A stretch of 64,000 nucleotides of DNA, from contig NC_092193.1 of assembly GCF_043641665.1 (NCBI RefSeq), positions 20,672,784 to 20,736,783 on the forward strand, given 5' to 3'. This DNA comes from Enoplosus armatus. Taxonomy: Eukaryota; Chordata; Actinopteri; Centrarchiformes; Enoplosidae. The notes below the pieces were generated by a model. It saw only the letters and a list, made by a program, of their open reading frames with translations. It did not search any database and was not told the DNA's origin. Position 1 is the first letter of the stretch. The number at the start of each line of letters is the position of its first letter. The translations under genes were made by a program, and so were the position numbers. Shown piece after piece: positions 33,962-47,986 of the stretch.

Positions 33962-36950
33962 GTTTATAATGTCAATGCACCTTTCTCTGTTGTTTTCAGT
34001 GATTTTTTTCCGTCTTCATTGGCCATGGTATTTCTTTGCATTGCATGGGTTGGCTCCAAGGCCTGAAACTGTGCAAGTAAAACAGTGGTGGTAGGTGTCA
34101 ATTGTCAGAAAAATGGGGCAGAGCATTCTTCTATATTCAAAGCAGGCAAAATGGCCTATATCGTTTAAAGTTTAGTTTAAAGTACTTAAGTTTCATTTCA
34201 TTCCTAACTGAGTGATGAACGTTAAATGTCAATTATCAAAAATAATATATATATATATATATATATAATAGATCTGAAAATGTTTTTAGATACAGAACAG
34301 AAGCTGAATCTGGGGCTTTCCTGTCAGTTATTGCCTTGCCAAAGGACACTAAACCAGTTCACCTGTTGTAAGGACAGTTTCCCAAATCATTACATCCCAT
34401 TGAAGTCGTGGAATGAGGTGTTACAGTCTTCAAAGAAATTCCACACACCTTTTTCTCAGTAAATATCTAGAAATATATTAACTGTGACTGACTGAAATAT
34501 CTAGATAGGAAATGAATATGACCCATACTGTGACTTTTTGCTTTTGTCCTCAGGTGGGATGGTGCTGAACCCGTCCTACTTTGGTACCATGGGCCACCAC
34601 AACACCATGATCCATGAGATGGGCCACATCTTGGGACTGTACCATGTCTTCAAGGGGGTGAGCGAGCGGGACTCCTGCGATGACCCATGCCAGGTAGGAC
34701 TGTTAAATCTTTTGACTTAATGTGACGTTTTTTTTTTTGTGTCACAAGGTAGTTGTTTCTTATGCAAAGCTGAACTGCATTCACTTTTTTGGAGGTTTTA
34801 ATCCAATGTTTAATTGATATGTTACAATATATTGCCTTATCCATGAAGTGTTTTTTTCTTCAGTCATCATGTCCACGTTTGCAATGTGCCTGACATGAAC
34901 TTGTTGATATTTTCAATTCTTTACACGATATGTGTTAAGCAAAGAATAAGAGGAGGTTGTCTTTGTACTTCTTCATCTGCTGTCTGTAAAGTGTAGACAT
35001 GCCCACCTGGATAGAGCTTTCTGTCATCATTTCCTGCTAGCTCTAGTCATGTGCACTTGCAGGAGACCACCCCATCCATGGAGACAGGAGATCTGTGCGC
35101 TGACACCGCACCAACACCCAAATCCAAAGCCTGCCACGATCCTGGAGCTGTCAATGATACCTGTGGAGTCACCACGTACCAGGACACACCTTACAGCAAT
35201 TACATGAGTTACACAGGTGCAGCAGATAAACATTCTTTACTTTCCTTACTTGTAAATTAACAGCAGGAGTACTGAATAAAGACTGAATGACCCACGGAAC
35301 AAGTCCATTACGTGGCATGGTAGAATGTAAACTGTGCATTATCAGAATAGTGATGATAGAGGACACGAAAAGGACATACTGTGTAACATCCTACTGCATA
35401 ATTAGAAACAGTGATTTCTTGTGTAAGAATACAAACACGTGGTCCTTAGTTACAACAGCGTGTCATTAATCCATATCATTCGTTCATTTGAAAAAGGAAC
35501 AGATGTGATCTACCTCGTGACATCTGTAATACACAGCCACTCAAGCCAGTATAAGACTTTCCCTACGTACACTTCATACAAATGACTTGCATTCGTTTTT
35601 TAAATTTCTTTTGTGAGGAAGCTCATTTTAGTTCCTTTCAGCATTATAATAAGAATTTGCTCACGGAACAGTGTTAAAATTATTATTGCTATTATTATAA
35701 AAATGATTTCAACCTTTTGATTAGCACTGAAGCTAGATGGAGGCTAGTGTTTGAACCGGATCCATCATGATTTGCTGGGCCTTTTTCTTTTCGTTACACC
35801 ACATCAGATGACAATTGCACCAACCATTTCACTCCCAACCAAGTGGCCCGGATGCACTGTTACCTTGACTTGGTCTACCAGAAGTGGCTGATGGACCGGC
35901 AACCTGCCCCTATCCCTCTGGCCCCCATAGTGACAGACCAGAGTCCGGATTCCGTTTCCATCTATTGGCTGCCGCCCATAAGGGGACCACTTTATCAGAG
36001 GTACGATCGCGTGGGTTCTTAATCTTGATTATTTATCTCTTCAAGGAATACACACATTGATTTTTAAAACCCCTTTAAACCCAAAAGATCTTTGGAAAGT
36101 ATGTTCACCCGGTCCTATGACTGCTTTAGTGAAACGATTGCACTTGCCGTGAGTGACAACGCTGGCAGCAATATGTTGCGTGTCTTGTGTCTTTACCCTC
36201 ATGCAAGTAGACAAGTGAATCGCAAACAAACACGTCAGCCGAGTCCCAACACATGCACTTCTTTTCCAAACGACACACGCCATCATGGGCCCCCGAGCCT
36301 GCTGAGACAATGGTGCATTCAGTGGCTCCTCGTCAACGCGTAAAGTTAAAGATTTGTCACCAGAAGGTTGCCCTCCAAATAGAAGGCAGGCTTCTAACAA
36401 GAAGATTAGTTAATGTTTTGCATTCATGAGTGCACGAGGGCCACCTGAACAACAACACTTTGTAAAGATTATGTAGACACGGCATACTTCCTGACTTTAC
36501 GAGTTGACAAAGATTACCTTAGCAGTAAACAACCGACTGTTGTGTAATAATGGATTATGGGATTCTTCAACATAAACAACTGGTTGTGTCTCAAACTTGA
36601 AATCATATCGGCCCTTTTGGCCCATTGTAATGTATTCGGGTAGCCTGAAATAAACTCCTTCACAAGTCACCAAATTGAGGGTCGTTGTCGTCTTCTGCTT
36701 TCTCACTACATCCATCTAGAGTGGAAGTTGGTCCCACATTATTGTGGATGTGGTCAAAGTGTGACGTTCCATAATCAGCAACTGTGTTTCCTTTTGTCCC
36801 AGCTCCTCCTTCCATGTGTCTGGTATCAACTGTGGAGACTGTGAGAAAGACGGTGTTTTCCACCAGTACGCCCACGAGGCTACCTCTCCTCGCATCTGTG
36901 ACACTTCAGGCTACTGGACACCTGAAGAGGCAGTTGGTCAGTCGAAAATC

Positions 36951-36990
<40 letters not shown>

Positions 36991-37480
36991 GTGCATATGT
37001 GTGTCTAAAAGAAGGATGAATATTTATATATTTTTCAACCAACAAAAACCAGAACAGTTTTTCAGAATTGTAGCATTTTGCTTGGTGCAGCATACACAGC
37101 CCCCCTTCTTAATGCACCCCTTCTTCAAATCAGCGTGAGTATAAACAGAACTGAATACGAGAGATCGCTGGAGCTGCATGTGAAGCCGCAGCTAAATTGT
37201 CAACGCAGTTGGTGATTTTTAGTGATCAAGCACTTGGTCAAAATAGGTTATTTTTCTTTCAATAATGGCCAAGGTGAAATGAAAATCTAGTGGTGAGGAG
37301 GTGGATTGTTGCTCCTCTTTTCTCCTGAAATCTGCAGTTGACTAAGTTGAGCTCCTCTGCTGATACACTCTCCTCTGTCAGTCGTTATTGACAGTGAGGT
37401 ATGTGGCGGTTTCCGGTTTGAGTTTGTGTCCTTGAGTCCTCGTCTTGTTTCCACGGAGCAGATCAACCCTCCTTCCCTCC

Positions 37481-37545
<65 letters not shown>

Positions 37546-40508
37546 TCTTCCCTGTAAATTTCAGGTGCGTGCAAGGCTAATGGCTCCTGGAAGAGGAAAA
37601 AGCAGAAAATCATTAAATGATAATTGCCCTCAGCTACAGACCTCTCTCTGTCTTTGTCTTGTTTTAGCCAAAGCGAGAACAAGGATTATTAGGCAAAGCG
37701 TCTACTCTGGGTAATGTTTGGGTGCTGTTCAAACACTGAACCTCCTTCATAAACAAAAAAAAAGCTTAAAAATAAGGGTGTTTTGTAGCACTGTACTTCG
37801 AAACATTACGCTTCATGTAAGCACATGGTCCTTGTTATTCCAATCATAATTTCTGGAGAAGCCCGGTTCCCTTTGACACGGTGAGATAAAGAAAGATATA
37901 CAGGAAGAGAGAATGAAATACCGTACAAACACAATAACACTTTCCTTCATCCTCCGCGGAAACTCTACCCAAATATGTGGAAATCCTCTGCTGGAATTTA
38001 TGCTTTGAAAACAAGCGGCAAGGAGAAACAGGAGGGATTACGGCTCCCTCTCTTTCGCTGCGGGATCATAATGATGATAAAGAGTCAATTACAGTCTTAC
38101 TCTAAACAGTGGTATGCACACAGCTGAGGAGACAGCCAGTCTGCTGGCTTCCCTGGCTCCCTCCTCGCTCTTTCCCACTTCTGAAGACGATGATGTGCGG
38201 GGTCACTTTGTCAGCCAACGGAGATGGGCAATATCGCCTTCAGCTGGGAAAGGGAGAGGGGAAATTGGACTAATTCAATGTGGACATCACGGCTGGCAAC
38301 ACAAAACACAAGTTAAATGGCGACATTGTCATCTCACATCTCTTCAAAATGTTGCCTGTGCCACAGTCTCGACTGGTTTGAGTTTTGAAGCCGAGGGAAA
38401 ACACCAACGGTCTCGTGAGCCTGAGTCCCTGTTGAGGAGGGTTACATCAAGCAGTGATATAAAATGAGAAAGATTTAACGTAGGTGCATCATGCAATTTT
38501 CAGAGAATGGACAGAGGGAATGAAAATCCATCATTTCTAAGCTGACTGGTGGATGAAGATGGAAATGTATCATACTTGTGGAGGAAATGAGTTGTGGCTG
38601 CAGCAAAAGTAATAATCTCAGTAATCTCAGTACTCAATAATCGCAGCAAAAATATTGAACGTAACATTCTCATATTTTGCTTGTGTGTTATGTTTAATGC
38701 TTTATTAAACAAAGTCTTTTGTTTGCAGAAAACCACAAGTACCAAGGCAATGCTTAAACGCGACTTACAATATATAAAGAAATGACATAAGCAGATAATT
38801 ATAAGACTTTTAAAAAATAATAACAAAAAAAACATCATAAGGGCAAGAATAAAACAACGTGATGACAATTAATGAGTGCACATTTGCTTCAGGGCCAAAA
38901 GAGGATATACAGGAAGTGTTGCACGTATGCACACTGTTTGTATAAGTATACTGCATATAGTAGAACTGTAGTTCATGAACATGCATGAATTGATAGAGAG
39001 AAAATTGCTTCTCTACATATTTTTGTACAATAATGCAACAAGAAGCCTGGGATAGTTGGTAGACAGTGTAATGCGGCAGTAATTCAGCAAATGGATAAAT
39101 AAATCTAAGGATTTAGGGATGCAAACAATTATCCATATACTTCATCATCCATTGGAAATCTTAAAAGCTGTATAAAAAAAAACAAAAAAACGTTTTGGCC
39201 ACTTGTGGGAGTGGGACAAGAGAAGAAAAACACAACATGAACATATTATCACCTTGTAAAGTTGTTGTGGCAAACATGTTAACGGTTGCATATTTAAATG
39301 TCTCGCAGACACAGAGCAACATCATCATCACCCCAGTGAGGTTGTGACACACGAGACGTGCGAGTGGAAAACTAATACAGCAAAGCAGTGTAGTGCAAAG
39401 CCCTGTGCAGAGCTCTCTGGGGCTGCAGTTCTCTGGGGCTCTGTCAACAGGAGGGACACCTTCCACGTTACACACCTCAACATCTTTTAGTTCATTGTTA
39501 CTATTACAAATACATAGTGAATTTCCATGAATGTGTGATTTTCACGGACATGTGGCATGTTAACGGCACCGGGAGAGAAAAAAAAGTGATGTTTCCTGAA
39601 TTCACAAGGATGACATTAACAAGCAATAGGAAGCAGTGCAGCTATAAGACGTGTGGCAGAAATGGCTGATCCTGTGCCAGCAGTGCATTTTCAGACACTG
39701 ACCACCTGCTCTGCTTTACTGCCTGCACTTTTGTGGTGCCAAATCCTGCCTCCGACCTTACTGTATGTCCCGTAAGCTGCGCGTTAAAGCGTACCAGCTC
39801 CGCAATGAATTCCACCTGCGACGCGTAAACAGTAGCTCCAGTGCTCTTTCAGCATTGGAGATATGTAAGATTTCGTTTAACGTGTCTCGTACTTCAATAG
39901 GTGTGAAAATGTAGGAGGCTAAGAGATGGCAGCAGCCTACAGATTTTACAGTTTACAGTTCTGGTTCATTTATAGGCCTATTTAGGCCAACCTCGACGTC
40001 ATTTGCCTGGCCTTCGTCGTCTTTCTGACAGCTTGGTGATCCATTATGCTTCCACACATGGCTGAACATAGCGGGTGTGAAATATGTAACACCTCATTAA
40101 CATCCTGATTTTATTTGGCTTTCACCTGGGACACAACTGATAATAACGCTACCATAGTGTGATTCCATTGCGCTAATCACTAACACTGTAACAATTAGCA
40201 ACTCATTTTGTCTGGTGTAATGGAGTTACTACTGCGTTTTTGAATGAAGGCCATGTTTTAAGTAGGGGGGAGGGCTCGTAACTTTCTCAACTGGAAATTT
40301 CTGCTCCCTCTAGTTACTGAAAAGGGTGGGTTTGCTGGTATTCGTTAAAAAGACTAAACTCGGGACTGTGTTCGATGTGTGTTTCGGTGTGGTTCGATCC
40401 GATTTGATTGGCAGGGGCATCTTTCCGGCAAACACACACACACACAATCACACACACACAAGGTGCAAATGAAAGACAGTGCTGTGGCATTAGCCTGTAG
40501 CATGTACT

Positions 40509-40556
<48 letters not shown>

Positions 40557-43500
40557 TGTTTGCCACTAACGAAGGTATTCAGACTCATACGTTAGCCTGA
40601 ACAGTTCACACAGTGCAGTCCTTCACCGCAGGGCAAAGAGCAGCTCCACTCGAGAGAACAACAGTAGCTCACAGTGTTTTCAACCAATTAGGTGCGAGAA
40701 GGGTTCATCTTAACGTCTGAATGAATGAGAGAAACCCTAGGTTCAACCCATCCTCTGTCCGTGGTGCGCTTTTCTATTTTGTGGAGGTTGCTGCAGTTCA
40801 TTGGGAGGCCTCGCAATCCATGAATGTGTTCTGTGCGATGTTATTGAACCCCAGGCCCGCCTGACGTGGAGCAGCCCTGTGATCCCAGTCTCCAGGCGTG
40901 GAGTCCCGAGCTCAGCCTCTATGACACTAATGTGACCTCGCCGTGTCCCGACACAGAGGGCTGCACCCTCACACTAAGGTTCCTCCGCCCTGTCGTTCCA
41001 CACGCACTTACCCTCTGGGTCACCTACACCTCTTCCAGTAAGTGTCACTCCATCACAACTTTTAGTATGAAGGATGTGTCAGGTAGCACTACCGTAATTA
41101 CTGTGGGTTCTAGAAACTGATGAATTCATCCAGCGAGTGTAAGAATTTTAAGCTTTGTGATTGGATGTGGATTATTGAAAATATGATTCTTGGGACTAAT
41201 ACCTGACAGATCTCCTAAAGGTCTGATGTACACAGTCCTGCACCTTCAACATTTGTTTCCCCAGCTAACCAGACTGATAACACTGATGTTCAACCAGGAG
41301 AGAAATGCTTGTCACGCAGCATCGTCTGTGAATACATGAATAAGACATTTACTTCCTAAATCCCGCTCACCATGGTACAGCCTAACCATTGCAGTTGGAC
41401 ACTGAAGTTATATATATATATATCACAGCTGACACATTTATCTGTCTTGTATTTCCCTGTCACAGACAACCCGGCCATAGCCAACATAGAGCTGACAACA
41501 GACAAGGGGAAAAGCATTAACCTTGGGCCCCAGCACGTCTTCTGCGACATGCCCCTCACCTTGCGCCTCGACCACCACAACGCCGCCATCACCGCCATCA
41601 AACTCTGCACCTTCGATGAGAAGATGGAGATCGACGCTGCCATGTTGTCATCGGGCCCCGGCAGCCCTCTGTGCTCCGGCTGCCAACCTCTGCTGTACAG
41701 GATTCAGCGGAAGCCCCCCTTCGCTAGCAAATCCCCCTCACCTCAGACCCAGCAGAAGTTCACTGACAGGTAGACGCCGAATGTCGTCGTCGTCGTCGTC
41801 GTCAGGTGTTTGCAGAGGCAAAAATCATTCATTTATTTGAGTTAGGTTTTAGTTGATATTACCCTACAGTCATGTTTTTAGTGTCATTTTGCAATAAAAG
41901 CTAATTCCAGCAGTTTACTCTCAGACCTCTGATGTCACGCCATACACTGGAATAGTGACCCCATCTAGGTATTAAACTCCAAACATGTGAACTGGGTCAA
42001 CAGGCAACAGTTTTGTGTTATATTTTGTTTGGCGTTAGTGTTGCATCAACCTGGTGCGTTTATAGAGACATTCTTCGTTCAAAAATCAGACAAGGAATAG
42101 CAATGCAGGAGGTAACCACAGCTCGTAATGGGACTTGAAAGGCGTGTTGTTTTCCTGTCCAAACCACCCTAAAATACAGAGGACTCCACCCGAGTTCCTG
42201 AGTCCAGTTTTCCCTCAGATGCAGATGAATATTTATAATATGGAGGCTGTGTCACAGCTGTGATGGCGAGGTGCTAGGCGGAATGGGCAATAGGACCCAA
42301 ATGCAGACACGTGCACTGATGCAGGTAAAAAAAAAAGAAAAAAAAAAAGGTTTTAATGCAAAGAGTCCGAAAAACTATCCAAAAGTCCGAATGATAAATC
42401 CAAAAAACACTGGGAATACTGGGAACACAGGGAAGGCAGGGGAAACAGGGAGCCAAGACAGGTAACACACACACACACAGCAATAACATCCAACGCACTG
42501 GCAGTGGGGAGAGGCAAACACACAGACTAAATACAGAAGCCAGGTGGAGAGAATGAGGGGCAGGTGAAACTGATCAGGACAGGTGAAGACAATCACACAG
42601 GCGGGAAAACACGCAAAGGCAGGAAGGGAAGTAAACCGAAACGAGTAAATTAACAAAATAAAACAGGAAACATGACACATATGCGAACGCTGGGTCCACA
42701 CATACAAACACACGGAGACATACACACTGCCTCGTCAGACATCAGCGCCTCAAAATAAGAATAATAAGTAAAAAAATTATAATTAAGGGTCAACACGAGT
42801 TCCACGGCATACCTTTGTGTCTGTGTGTTTGTCCTCAGATCTGCTAATCCACAGTTATCTGTCTCTCAAAAGTGTTTGGGTCTGGTTCTGCTTGAGAAGC
42901 TCAGAAACACAAATGTTTCCAACATGGGGATGCCGAGCTGCGGCTACTGATCTGATCCAAATCTGTTTCAACAACCATAGACTCAATCAAAAGCACGCAG
43001 AAGTTCTGGGGCTTAGTTGAATCAGTTTGTATAGTATCCTGTCTCGTACTGTGTGTCCAAATGATTACCGGAATCCAAATGTAAACCCACAAGCCAGGTT
43101 TTTTTTTTTTTTTATCTCACCAAATAGCAGCCCTCCAAAATCATACCCTAAATCTCTCGACTCCCGTGCTTTTCTGATGTAACGTCTACACGAAAAGCAG
43201 AGGCGAACCTGCCAGGATATGACACTCGTGTCGCATGATTGCGGACCTTTTGGGGCTGATTTCAAATGTTGTGGCACTCTGAATTTCGGAGAAGCTGTTG
43301 CTGTTTTGCAGAGCAGGGCGGATGTTAGGTGGACACAGCTTCAAAAACAGTTTATTTTTCAGGGAACACGTCTCCTATGTTACACAAGCTGTGTCTAAGT
43401 GCAAAAAGATGTAAGAACCAGTGGGGATTGAGTTATGTGGGACTGAGGAGGGCAGAGAGGGGTTGATGTGAGGAGAAGAGAGTGTTTCAGAGCAATGAGT

Positions 43501-46500
43501 TTGGAAAAGGAGGGAGAGGGAGCAAGGGAGCAAGGGATAATGGATAGAAGAGAAGATGAAAAAGAAAGGGGTTGGGGGGGGTGGGGGCAAAGGGAATTGG
43601 AAAAGATGTAGATAAGCAGACAGAGAGAGACACAAAAGAGACGTGAGGGAGGAAGAGAAATGAAACTTAAAGTGGAAGGAACTGATGGTGAGGGAAGGAG
43701 AAGCAAAGGGGTGAGGACGGGTGAGAGGACAGAGGGAGACGGCAGCACAGCAGACGTGAAGCAAAGTGAGCAGAGGCATATTCTTTTTTTTTTTTTTTTC
43801 CTTTTTTTTTGTTGTTGAATATGAACCAAATGTGAGCAGCAGAGGCCATAAACACCAGTGGCTGCTTGGATCTGGTCCTCAGCCGTTTCCTCCTTCCTGA
43901 ACTCGCACCATGGTTAGCACATGCTGACGGGAGAAGAACGCAGAGAGGGAAAGAGTGAGGAGGACGAGTAGGGCTGCTAAAATGAATCCAAAGTGTTTGA
44001 GACATCTTTGCTAACCGGGTATTCTGCGCACTGTACATCGAAGCCATTTTCCAGCGAGTGAACCAGTGAACGAGGTTTGCCGTGGAAATGAAACAAAGCC
44101 GAGAAGGCAAATCATCCCCTTGGCTTCGGTGCAGATGTGTACAGCTAGGTCGGGGTTATGCTCGACCACAGAGCCGGCCCGTGAGGAAATCTGAAGTCTT
44201 TACATTTGTTCCAAATGGAAGTCGAAGTCTGTCTCCCCTCACCTGAACCCTAACCCCAACTGGAGGGAGCTGCCACGGGAAACACCATTCTTACAGTAGG
44301 GAAATACAATCTGAAAGGGGGACCGGCCGTCAGAGAGGCGGGAGATACGACATTGTCGCGTCGCACTTGGTCGTTCGCATGACGAGCGCCTCAAATAGTT
44401 GTGTAACAAATGAAATTAGAGAGCTAGAGAGAGAAGCTCCAGCCCGGGCTCCCCCTTTCGCCTTCACACAGCAATAGCACAACAATCAGGCCTTCTTCAT
44501 GCAGCATTAAGAAGGCATGTGGAGGAGAGAACGTATGCAGCATTTGAACTCCCCCCCCCCCCACACATTATCCCCATTTGTAGATTAACTCTCGCCCCTC
44601 TCTTTGAGGGCAGGCCCCCCCTTCAAGAGTAGCCGTTCGGAACGACTGTAACCAACCTTTGGACTCAGACATGGTTGCGCAAAACTAGCCAATATTGCTT
44701 TATGATCTTTTGTTATTTTAGGTCTTAGTTTAAGAGGGACTTCGGCATGCGGGGAGGAAGTGCGGAGAGCAACGAGGGTTAGGGGAAAAGATGACCTAAA
44801 CCTCACCATAATTATCATGAAGTAATGAGAGGCCTCTGAGAGCAGAGAGGGAGAGGATACATCCAAATATAGATACAGTGCAGATAAATAGGGAAGGGGG
44901 GAGTTTTTCAAATTCTTCATTTCCTTCTCTGATCCATAATTAATAAAGGAAATTTGTGGAGTCTGGAGAAACCGGACAGACCTCGGATACTGAGTGATTT
45001 GTGCTTTTCCTGGTTAGCTTTTTCGCGCCAGGCAGATACAGACGCAGTAGATCTTTGCTGGGAAAACAGGGAGGGGGCCCTCTTTTTATAGACGCAGCCC
45101 ACCAAAACAGATCAATAGTCCCGACACTGGAGCCAAGGTATCGCTACACACACTTCCTGCCGTGGGGCTTTAAGGTCACTGGATACTGCAAGGTTACAGA
45201 TAGAAGCCACTGCAAGTGCAAGTTCCATTTTTGCTGCTGCGGAATTGCAGAATTCATCAGGACTCATGCAGGAATGATTTGTTGGGCGGGAGGGGGGGGG
45301 GGGGGGGGGGGGATACTAGATACACTGCAAATGCTTCCTCTCTACAAAGCACAAAGTAGAGAATTAGAATTATATCATCGCGCACTACCCTGGCACCATT
45401 AACCACAATAATTCTTTGTTATTTTGTCAAATTTTGAATGAGTCATTGGTGTCGATCAACAAGCCTGTAAAGATTATATGATCAGTTTGTACAACAGAGC
45501 AGTAAAAACCTTGCTTACTGCTCCTCGGAAGAACATAACAAACTTTGGACTTCTATTTGATAATTTTATTACGCCAATTTGCTTTGCCTCCCCTCTCCTC
45601 TCCAGCTCCGTAAGGCAGGGAGTCCAGTACCAGTACACCATCCAGGTGGAGGCAGACGGTCTCTCAAGCGTTCCCTCCCCACCTCTCCTCTACACCCACG
45701 GGCAGTCCTACTGTGGAGATGGCATCATGCAGGGGTCCGTGCACAGTGGATATACTCCAGTAACATGACTGATGAAGATGGCGACGACTGTAATAACGCT
45801 TTAAAAAATGATGGTGATGGCGATGATGATGGCTCTCTCTCTCTCTCTGTAGGACAGAAGAGTGTGACGACAGTAATCTCTTGGATGGTGACGGCTGCTC
45901 GAAGAAATGCCACAAGGAGATGGGCTTCAACTGTAATGGTGAGTGAGTGGCATTCACTTCAGCGCAGAGAGAACAAAACACGTCTGGTCCGTCTTGGGTT
46001 CACACACAGACACACAGGCGCAGCTTAAAACGGAAAGCTTGTTGAGCAGTGGGGTTCTTTCAAAACAACGGCAACACCATATCCACCATATAAACTTTTA
46101 GTGTAAAAGAGCAGTCACTAAATAGCCAGAAATCTCTCATGTGTGCACGCAGCGGTATTAAGAAAAAAAGCCAATCAAATTTAATTTACAAGACATAAAA
46201 GCTTCTGGCTTGAACTGATTCCACAAACCATTAATGTAGCATCACCGCAACGTAAGAGAAAACAGATGAGTCTGAAGGGTGAAAAGTAAGTCTTTTGGTT
46301 TGCTAAGTCACAAGTCTTGTTTAGAAATCTGAAGCGTTTTGACATTAGGCTGGCAGGGAAACACCAGAAAAACACTTTTCAGCAGTAAAGCACTCTGTTT
46401 CGGCCTCAAGACATGTCAGGCCTGTTTCCTTTACCGAGTACGTTTTGGCCTTTGCAAGATTTCGAGCAATCGATGCAGGCTTGGGAATATTGATGAATGA

Positions 46501-47946
46501 GATTCATTGATTTTTTTTTTTTTTTATCACAGATCATGTTATGGGTTTGGATCGGACACTTGCAAAAAAAAAAAAAAAAAAATCCACTCACAATAACAGT
46601 TGTGTTTTAGACATTGTTGCCGTTTTTCATTTTATTTGATATGCTTTATCTAAAGTAAGTAATATGTTTTTTTTATTATTATTATCAATTCACATCTGCA
46701 ACAGTTGGCCAGCTCTCCCCAGTGGGAGAGATCATAACCAGCTGTAAAAGCCTTTGCTTCTGACAATTGTTGTACAATGACCCCATAGTTAAGTGATTGG
46801 AGGCCACCTTGTTGTTCCGACCGCCAGAATCAAATCCTGCAGAGTGTGGGAGGGGGGGGGGGGGGGGGGGGTTACATTATTTCTCGACCTTTCTTGGCAA
46901 CATCTTTTCTTTTCTTTTTTTTTACCCAACAAGAAGCTTAGAATTAGGAAAGAGCAACTGTGGTTAGGGTTTAGGCCAGGTTAACGTTTGGTGAGGTTTA
47001 GACAAGAATGCTATGATTTGTTCTTAGAATCAACAACCAAAGATTTATGGTAAGACGGGAAACATTAAGAAACAGTTCATTTGTGGCTCTGTGAGTCATG
47101 TGGTTGCCAGAAAACAACTTGGTGGGAGTTCATTTAGTTGCTTCAAAAAAAGATTCACCTGTTAGGGCCTCTTCAAGGTTTCAACTCTGACCCTCAGGTT
47201 GTGTGTTATGTTGTGCTTTTGTTGTAGTTTATGTTTTTCTCTCCAGTCTGTATCCAAATGAACATAAAGTGCCATTTGCAGTAGACGCTGGATCATTGCT
47301 GACAGATGCAGTGTGGTGATAACAGTAACTCTAACATGCACTGATCTACGGACCACCCCTGTGTACATTTAGATTCTCAAAAAAACAAAGATTGCCCTCT
47401 GTTTGATATGAATCCCAGATACAGTTTTCACCCATCGGACCAAATGTTGCTCACACCCAGGGCCAGGTGGTTAAAGACGCAGTAAAAAAAAAAAAAAAAA
47501 AGTACCATAAAACATGCAGCAAAAGACAAACAAAGAAGCCACAGAGAGTGAACCCATCGCTTGTGATTCCGCCACAGGACAACAATACTTTGTGTCTGCA
47601 CCCTCGCCCAGTCTGAAGCATGCAGACAGGCCACAACTGAAGCCTCGCAGCACAACATGGAAGGGAGTTGACCCAAAACACTCCTTTGTAAGCAGAAGGC
47701 TTAAGACTCTGCACTTTTTGAATGTGTTTACCTAATGTCAAGGACAACACATGTTGACAGAGGCAATGTGTTACAGTAAAGCCAGCGAGAGAGAGAGTGT
47801 TGAGAGCATGAACCTCACGCAGGATTTCTCCTAATTAGCTGTTTACTCGCGTATACTTGCTCACGCACACGTACAGATTCACCGAAGCACACCGAATATT
47901 GTGTTACGTTGCGACGCCTCCCCGGACAGCCTCACACACATCGCAG

Positions 47947-47986
<40 letters not shown>

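Larger units (their letters stand above)
30994..34553. other. PAPPA2 intron 5
   Basis: 3.6 kb. Holds the unidentified minus-strand coding-like fragments (31571-33171), poly-T runs near 33215 and 33240, (AT)n at 33898-33959 and (TA)n near 34244-34267. Confidence 0.7.
36937..40854. other. PAPPA2 intron 9
   Basis: 3.9 kb. Holds (GT)n just after the donor (36953-36989), (CA)n at 37484-37542, the second copy of a dispersed repeat (39196-39283, minus), and (CA)n/(GT)n at 40432-40460 and 40509-40554. Nothing coding seen. Confidence 0.7.
41770..45605. other. PAPPA2 intron 11
   Basis: 3.8 kb. Begins with a short (GTC)n, then an interspersed repeat (42270-42735), a purine-rich tract (43430-43780), poly-C (44551-44562) and poly-G (45292-45312). 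Nothing coding seen. Confidence 0.7.

Noticed and set aside
43375..44110. Several 130-150 codon minus-strand frames
   Set aside because: They arise from the purine-rich tract, which lacks stops on the opposite strand; no protein-like composition.
46800..46850. Possible tRNA B-box-like sequence near 46829
   Set aside because: No matching A-box or cloverleaf; the resemblance is too weak.
47162..47368. 68-codon minus-strand frame with varied composition
   Set aside because: No stop/frameshift pattern or neighbouring fragments to suggest a former gene; likely chance.
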